A program made the position numbers and the translations under genes. Of a stretch of DNA of 64,000 nt, positions 60,973-64,000 are shown one piece after another. A model generated the notes under the pieces. It saw only the letters and a program-made list of their open reading frames with translations, was not told the origin of the DNA and searched no databases. The number at the start of each line of letters is the position of its first letter. Position 1 is the stretch's first letter. The stretch is from Micromonospora sp. U21 (lineage in GTDB: Bacteria; Actinomycetota; Actinomycetes; Mycobacteriales; Micromonosporaceae): assembly GCF_018070045.1 (NCBI RefSeq), contig NZ_JAGPYK010000016.1:62001-126000 (forward strand). Direction: 5' to 3'.

Positions 60973-61173
60973 ATGGCGCCATCCCGCATCGACATCCCGC
61001 AATCGGACCTCGACGACCTGCGTGACCGGCTCTCCGGGACCCGGTGGCCCCGTTCGTTGCCCGGCGCCGAGTGGAGCCGCGGGGTGCCGGTGGACTACCT
61101 GCGCGACCTGGCCGACCACCAGCCGCTGGCGCACGCGGCGGACATCCGCGCCTTCTTCGGGAGCCTGCGGTGA
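60973..61173 (+). pseudogene. N-terminal fragment of an epoxide hydrolase
   Basis: ATG 60973 opens SRIDIPQSDLDDLRDRLSGT, RWPRSLPGAEWSRGVPVDYL, the EHN domain of microsomal-type epoxide hydrolases. After DLADHQPL the sequence is unrelated and stops at 61173; the whole catalytic domain is missing. Its stop overlaps the GTG of the next gene, so that gene may borrow its transcription and translation. Confidence 0.7.
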
Positions 61174-62330
61174 CCCGCCTGAGCTGGGCGCAGGTGTGCG
61201 CCCGACGCCTGGAGCGGCACGCGCTCTCGGCGCCGGCGTCGACCGCGGCCGGGTTGGCGCCGGAGGCTGAAGCGGTCGCCGCCGTGGTGTCCGCGATGTG
61301 CGGCGCGCATGCCCAGATCGCCTCCGCCGCCGAGCTGTCCGTCGGGCTGCGGGTCCCGGGCGCCATCCGTACCGTGGTGCGCCAGGCACTGTGGACGGAC
61401 CGCACCCTGGTCAAGACCCGCGGGCCACGCGGCACCGTGCACCTGCTCGCCGCCGCCGACCTGCCGATGTGGACCGGCGCGCTCTCCGAGCTGCCGGTCG
61501 CGTCGCACGAGCAGAGCCTGCTGACCCCCGAGCAGACCGAGCGGGTCCTCGCGGCCATCGCCGACGCCCTGGCAGAGGCCGAGCTGACCACCGCCGAGTT
61601 GACCGAGCAGGTCGTCGCCCGCACCGGGCCCTGGGCCGGCGATCGGGTCATGGAGGCGTTCCAGGACAAGTGGCCGAGGTGGATCTCCGCGATGGCGGCC
61701 GCCACCCGGGGCGGGGTGATCTGCTTCGGCCCGAATCGCGGCCGCTCCACCACCTACACCAGCCCGGCCCGGTGGCTGCCCGGGTTCGCGCCGATGGGCG
61801 GTCGGGCCGCGCTGGCCGAACTCGTCCGGCACTACCTGTACGCGTACGGGCCGGCCACCCCGGCGCAGTTCGCCCGGTGGCTGTCGGCACCCGCGACCTG
61901 GGCGGCGAAGCTGTTCGAGTCGCTGGACCTGACACCCGTCACGGTGGAGGGCGCGCGGGCGTGGGTGGCGGCCGGCGACACCGACTTCCCGGACGACCAG
62001 CCGGCGGGGTTGCGTTTGCTGCCCTACTTCGACGCGTACACGGTCGGCTGCCACCCGCGTGAGTTGCTCTTCCCCGCGGCGGCCGCCGACCGGGCGCTGG
62101 CGCGTGGGCAGGCCGGCAACTACCCGGTGCTGCTGGTCGACGGGACGGTCGGCGGGGTGTGGCACCAGCGCCGCTCCGGTCGCACGATCCACGTGACGGT
62201 CGAGCCGTTGCGGACGCTCGGCGCCCGTCGACGGCGGGCGTTGGAGGAGCAGGTCGAGCGGGTCGGTCAGATCCTGGAAGGAACAGCGTCGCTGACCATC
62301 GGCGCGGTGGATGTCGGTCCACACGCCTGA
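61170..62330 (+). CDS. Winged-helix DNA-binding domain protein (HTH_42 / YcaQ-like)
   Basis: 386 residues from GTG 61170 (GTGA overlap with the fragment before it). RLSWAQVCARRLERHAL is the usual start of actinobacterial winged-helix (DUF1006/AlkX-like) proteins. VKTRGPRGTVHLLAAADLP, LLPYFDAYTVGC and GGVWHQRRSGRTIHVTVEPL follow. Relatives act on DNA lesions or crosslinks (YcaQ/AlkX glycosylases), but the QxQ-type catalytic motif is not evident here. The true function is therefore open. Confidence 0.82.
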   Translation: MTRLSWAQVCARRLERHALSAPASTAAGLAPEAEAVAAVVSAMCGAHAQIASAAELSVGLRVPGAIRTVVRQALWTDRTLVKTRGPRGTVHLLAAADLPMWTGALSELPVASHEQSLLTPEQTERVLAAIADALAEAELTTAELTEQVVARTGPWAGDRVMEAFQDKWPRWISAMAAATRGGVICFGPNRGRSTTYTSPARWLPGFAPMGGRAALAELVRHYLYAYGPATPAQFARWLSAPATWAAKLFESLDLTPVTVEGARAWVAAGDTDFPDDQPAGLRLLPYFDAYTVGCHPRELLFPAAAADRALARGQAGNYPVLLVDGTVGGVWHQRRSGRTIHVTVEPLRTLGARRRRALEEQVERVGQILEGTASLTIGAVDVGPHA

Positions 62331-62349
62331 GCCGGGGCAGGATGAGGCT

Positions 62350-63093
62350 GTGCACATCGAGCCGGTCGACTCCGCGCCCCAGCGGCTGTTCCCCTGGGCG
62401 ATGCTGCGGCAGCGCTGGCAGGATCTCACCTTCCTGCACTGGCCCGTCGCACCGGAACTCGTCGCGCCGCTGCTGCCGGCCGGGACCCACCCGGACACCC
62501 TCGACGGGGTCAGCCACGTCGGCCTGATCGGCTTCCGGATGGTCGGGCTGGGCCTCGGCCGTGGGCCGGGGGTGCCGTACTTCGGCACCTTCTGGGAAAC
62601 CAACGTCCGGCTCTACTCGGTGGACGACACCGGCCGGCGGGCGGTGGTGTTCCGGTCGCTCGACGCGTCCCGGCTGGTGCCGGTGCTGGTCGCCCGGGCG
62701 ACGCTCCGGCTGCCGTACCTGTGGTCGTCGATGCGGTTGGACCGCGACGGTGACCGGCTCACCTACCGGTGCCGGCGGCGCTGGCCCGGCCCGGCCGGTG
62801 CGACGAGCCGGATGGTGGTCCGGGTGGGGGAGCGGATCGCCGACCCGACCCCCCTGGAGCATTTCGTCACGGCCCGTTGGGGGCTGCACACCCGGGCGTA
62901 CGGGCGCACCCTGCACCTGCCGAACTGGCACCCGCGCTGGCCGCTGCACCGCGCCGAGCTGCTGCACCTGGACGACGAACTGGTGGCCGCCGCCGGGCTG
63001 CCGGCGCCGATCGGGCCCCCGGTCAGCGTGCTGTATTCCCCCGGTGTCGGGGTGCGGTTCGGCCCGCCGGTCACCGTGCGCCGGCCAGGCTGA
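62350..63093 (+). CDS. YqjF-family (DUF2071) protein
   Basis: 247 residues from GTG 62350, which has AGGATGAGG upstream; ATG 62311 would add 13 residues and overlap the previous gene. MLRQRWQDLTFLHWPVAPEL is the family hallmark, followed by GLIGFRMVGL, FWETNVRLYS and a C-terminal HRAELLHLDDELV. The function of DUF2071 is unknown (acetoacetate-decarboxylase-like fold). It is probably in an operon with the winged-helix gene. Confidence 0.87.
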   Translation: MHIEPVDSAPQRLFPWAMLRQRWQDLTFLHWPVAPELVAPLLPAGTHPDTLDGVSHVGLIGFRMVGLGLGRGPGVPYFGTFWETNVRLYSVDDTGRRAVVFRSLDASRLVPVLVARATLRLPYLWSSMRLDRDGDRLTYRCRRRWPGPAGATSRMVVRVGERIADPTPLEHFVTARWGLHTRAYGRTLHLPNWHPRWPLHRAELLHLDDELVAAAGLPAPIGPPVSVLYSPGVGVRFGPPVTVRRPG

Positions 63094-63141
63094 CCCGCTG
63101 GTGCCGGTCCCGCCGGGCCGGTCGCGATGGCACGTCGGGCG

Positions 63142-64000
63142 TCAGTAGCGGCCACCCTCGGGCGCGGGCAGGGCGTCGAGGTCGGCCAGGTCCTCGGCGC
63201 TGAGCCGCACGTCCCCCGCCGCGCAGTTGTCCACCAGGTACTTGGGAGTCTTGGTGCCGGGGATGGGGATGACGTGGCGTCCCTGGGCGGCCACCCAGGC
63301 CAGCGCGACCTGTGCGGGGCTGACGCCGGCCCGATCGGCGATCTCCCGGACCCGGCCGACGATGGCGAGGTTGGCGCATAGCGCCTCCTGCTGGAAGCGC
63401 GGCAGGCCACGCCGGAAGTCGTCGGTGGGCAGATCGTCGAACGAGGTGAACCGGCCGGCGAGGAAGCCCCGGCCCAGCGGGGAGAACGGCAGGAAGGCGA
63501 TGCCCTGCTCGGCACAGTACGGCAGCACCTCGGTCAGCGGGTCGCGGGTCCACAGTGACAGCTCGGACTGCACCGACGCCACCGGGTGCACCGCCTGCGC
63601 CCGCACGATCTGGGCCACCGTCACCTCGGACAGACCGAGGTGCCGCGCCTTGCCCGCCGCCACGACCTCCGCCATCGCACCCCAGGACTCCTCGATGGGC
63701 ACGTCGGGATCGACCCGGTGCAGCTGGTAGAGGTCGACGTGGTCGCTGCCGAGCCGGCGCAGGCTGTCGTCGATCGCCGCGCGGATGTGCTCGGGGCGCC
63801 CGTTGTTGCCGATGGTCGGCGAGTTGCCGGGGCCGCCGGTCGGGGAGGTGACGACCAGCCCCACCTTGGTCGCCAGGACGGCCCGGTCCCGGTGCCCACC
63901 AGCCAGTGCCCGGCCGACCAGCTCCTCGTTGGTGTACGGCCCGTACACGTCCGACGTGTCGATCAGAGTGGCCCCCAGGTCGAGCGCCTCACGGATGACG
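63142..64000 (-). CDS. Aldo/keto reductase (5' end beyond the window)
   Basis: About 286 residues are in view. The frame is open to the right edge, where it reads ALDLGATLIDTSDVYGPY, so only the first ~45 residues are missing. Catalytic Asp/Tyr (DTSDVYGP), Lys (VLATKVG) and His (DLYQLHRVD) are present, with the NADPH loop IPIPGTKTPKYLVDN. It reduces aldehydes or ketones with NADPH; the substrate is unknown. It converges with the YqjF gene. Confidence 0.9.
   Translation of the reverse strand, partial: VIREALDLGATLIDTSDVYGPYTNEELVGRALAGGHRDRAVLATKVGLVVTSPTGGPGNSPTIGNNGRPEHIRAAIDDSLRRLGSDHVDLYQLHRVDPDVPIEESWGAMAEVVAAGKARHLGLSEVTVAQIVRAQAVHPVASVQSELSLWTRDPLTEVLPYCAEQGIAFLPFSPLGRGFLAGRFTSFDDLPTDDFRRGLPRFQQEALCANLAIVGRVREIADRAGVSPAQVALAWVAAQGRHVIPIPGTKTPKYLVDNCAAGDVRLSAEDLADLDALPAPEGGRY

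Overview
The window is GC-rich actinobacterial DNA, most likely from Micromonospora or a close relative in the Micromonosporaceae. This is an inference from codon usage, frequent GTG starts, 4-base GTGA/ATGA gene overlaps, leaderless starts, and gene content (xylan degradation, F420-type oxidoreductase, DUF5709 and YqjF-like proteins). I see no rRNA, tRNA, CRISPR array or prophage. Both ends cut genes: the tail of a Kelch-repeat protein at the left and an aldo/keto reductase at the right.

Layout. 1-3.4 kb: Kelch protein tail, a winged-helix regulator and a PAP2 phosphatase. 3.4-9.4 kb: a two-component system with a GerMN-like lipoprotein, converging on a three-gene operon (membrane acyltransferase, alanine/serine-racemase-like enzyme, D-Ala-D-X ligase) that looks like a split VanT/VanC module. 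9.5-13.2 kb: an F420-type oxidoreductase, a decayed Ser/Thr kinase, and a large catalase interrupted by one TAG. 13.4-25.3 kb: a secreted cutinase (PET-hydrolase family), a Liv-type ABC importer, an SDR, TetR and LuxR regulators and an acyl-CoA dehydrogenase. Related palindromes recur at three places here. The livG-livF junction carries three 62-bp repeats, each a 21-codon reading frame chained to the next by GTGA overlaps.

25.4-41.9 kb: a xylan/aldouronate utilisation locus. It holds a CE7 esterase, a LacI regulator, an ATPase-less sugar importer (two permeases and a lipoprotein), GH39, DUF624, GH42 and GH67 in one operon, then a secreted CE1-type esterase and a GH10 xylanase, both with a CBM2. 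CGAAA-N-TTTCG and CTTCCGGAAG palindromes in the control regions fit LacI control. Secreted enzymes would cut xylan, the importer would bring in (glucurono)xylo-oligomers, and the intracellular hydrolases would finish them.

42-49.3 kb: small genes, a soluble transhydrogenase, an MFS transporter, an XRE regulator and several gene remnants. 49.5-57.6 kb: a probable aromatic or N-heterocycle catabolic island (ALDH, MDR dehydrogenase, LigAB-like extradiol dioxygenase, citryl-CoA-lyase-like enzyme, CoA-transferase, divergent amidohydrolase and IclR). CGGAC-N4-GTCCG palindromes sit at its divergent promoters and upstream of the MFS gene. Two copies of a related long inverted-repeat element bracket it. 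58-64 kb: a DHA2 drug exporter, DUF5709, a second cluster of remnants, a winged-helix protein, a YqjF-like protein and the partial aldo/keto reductase. The observations most worth checking are the coupled 21-codon repeats, the split VanT-like operon, and the catabolic island with its shared operator.
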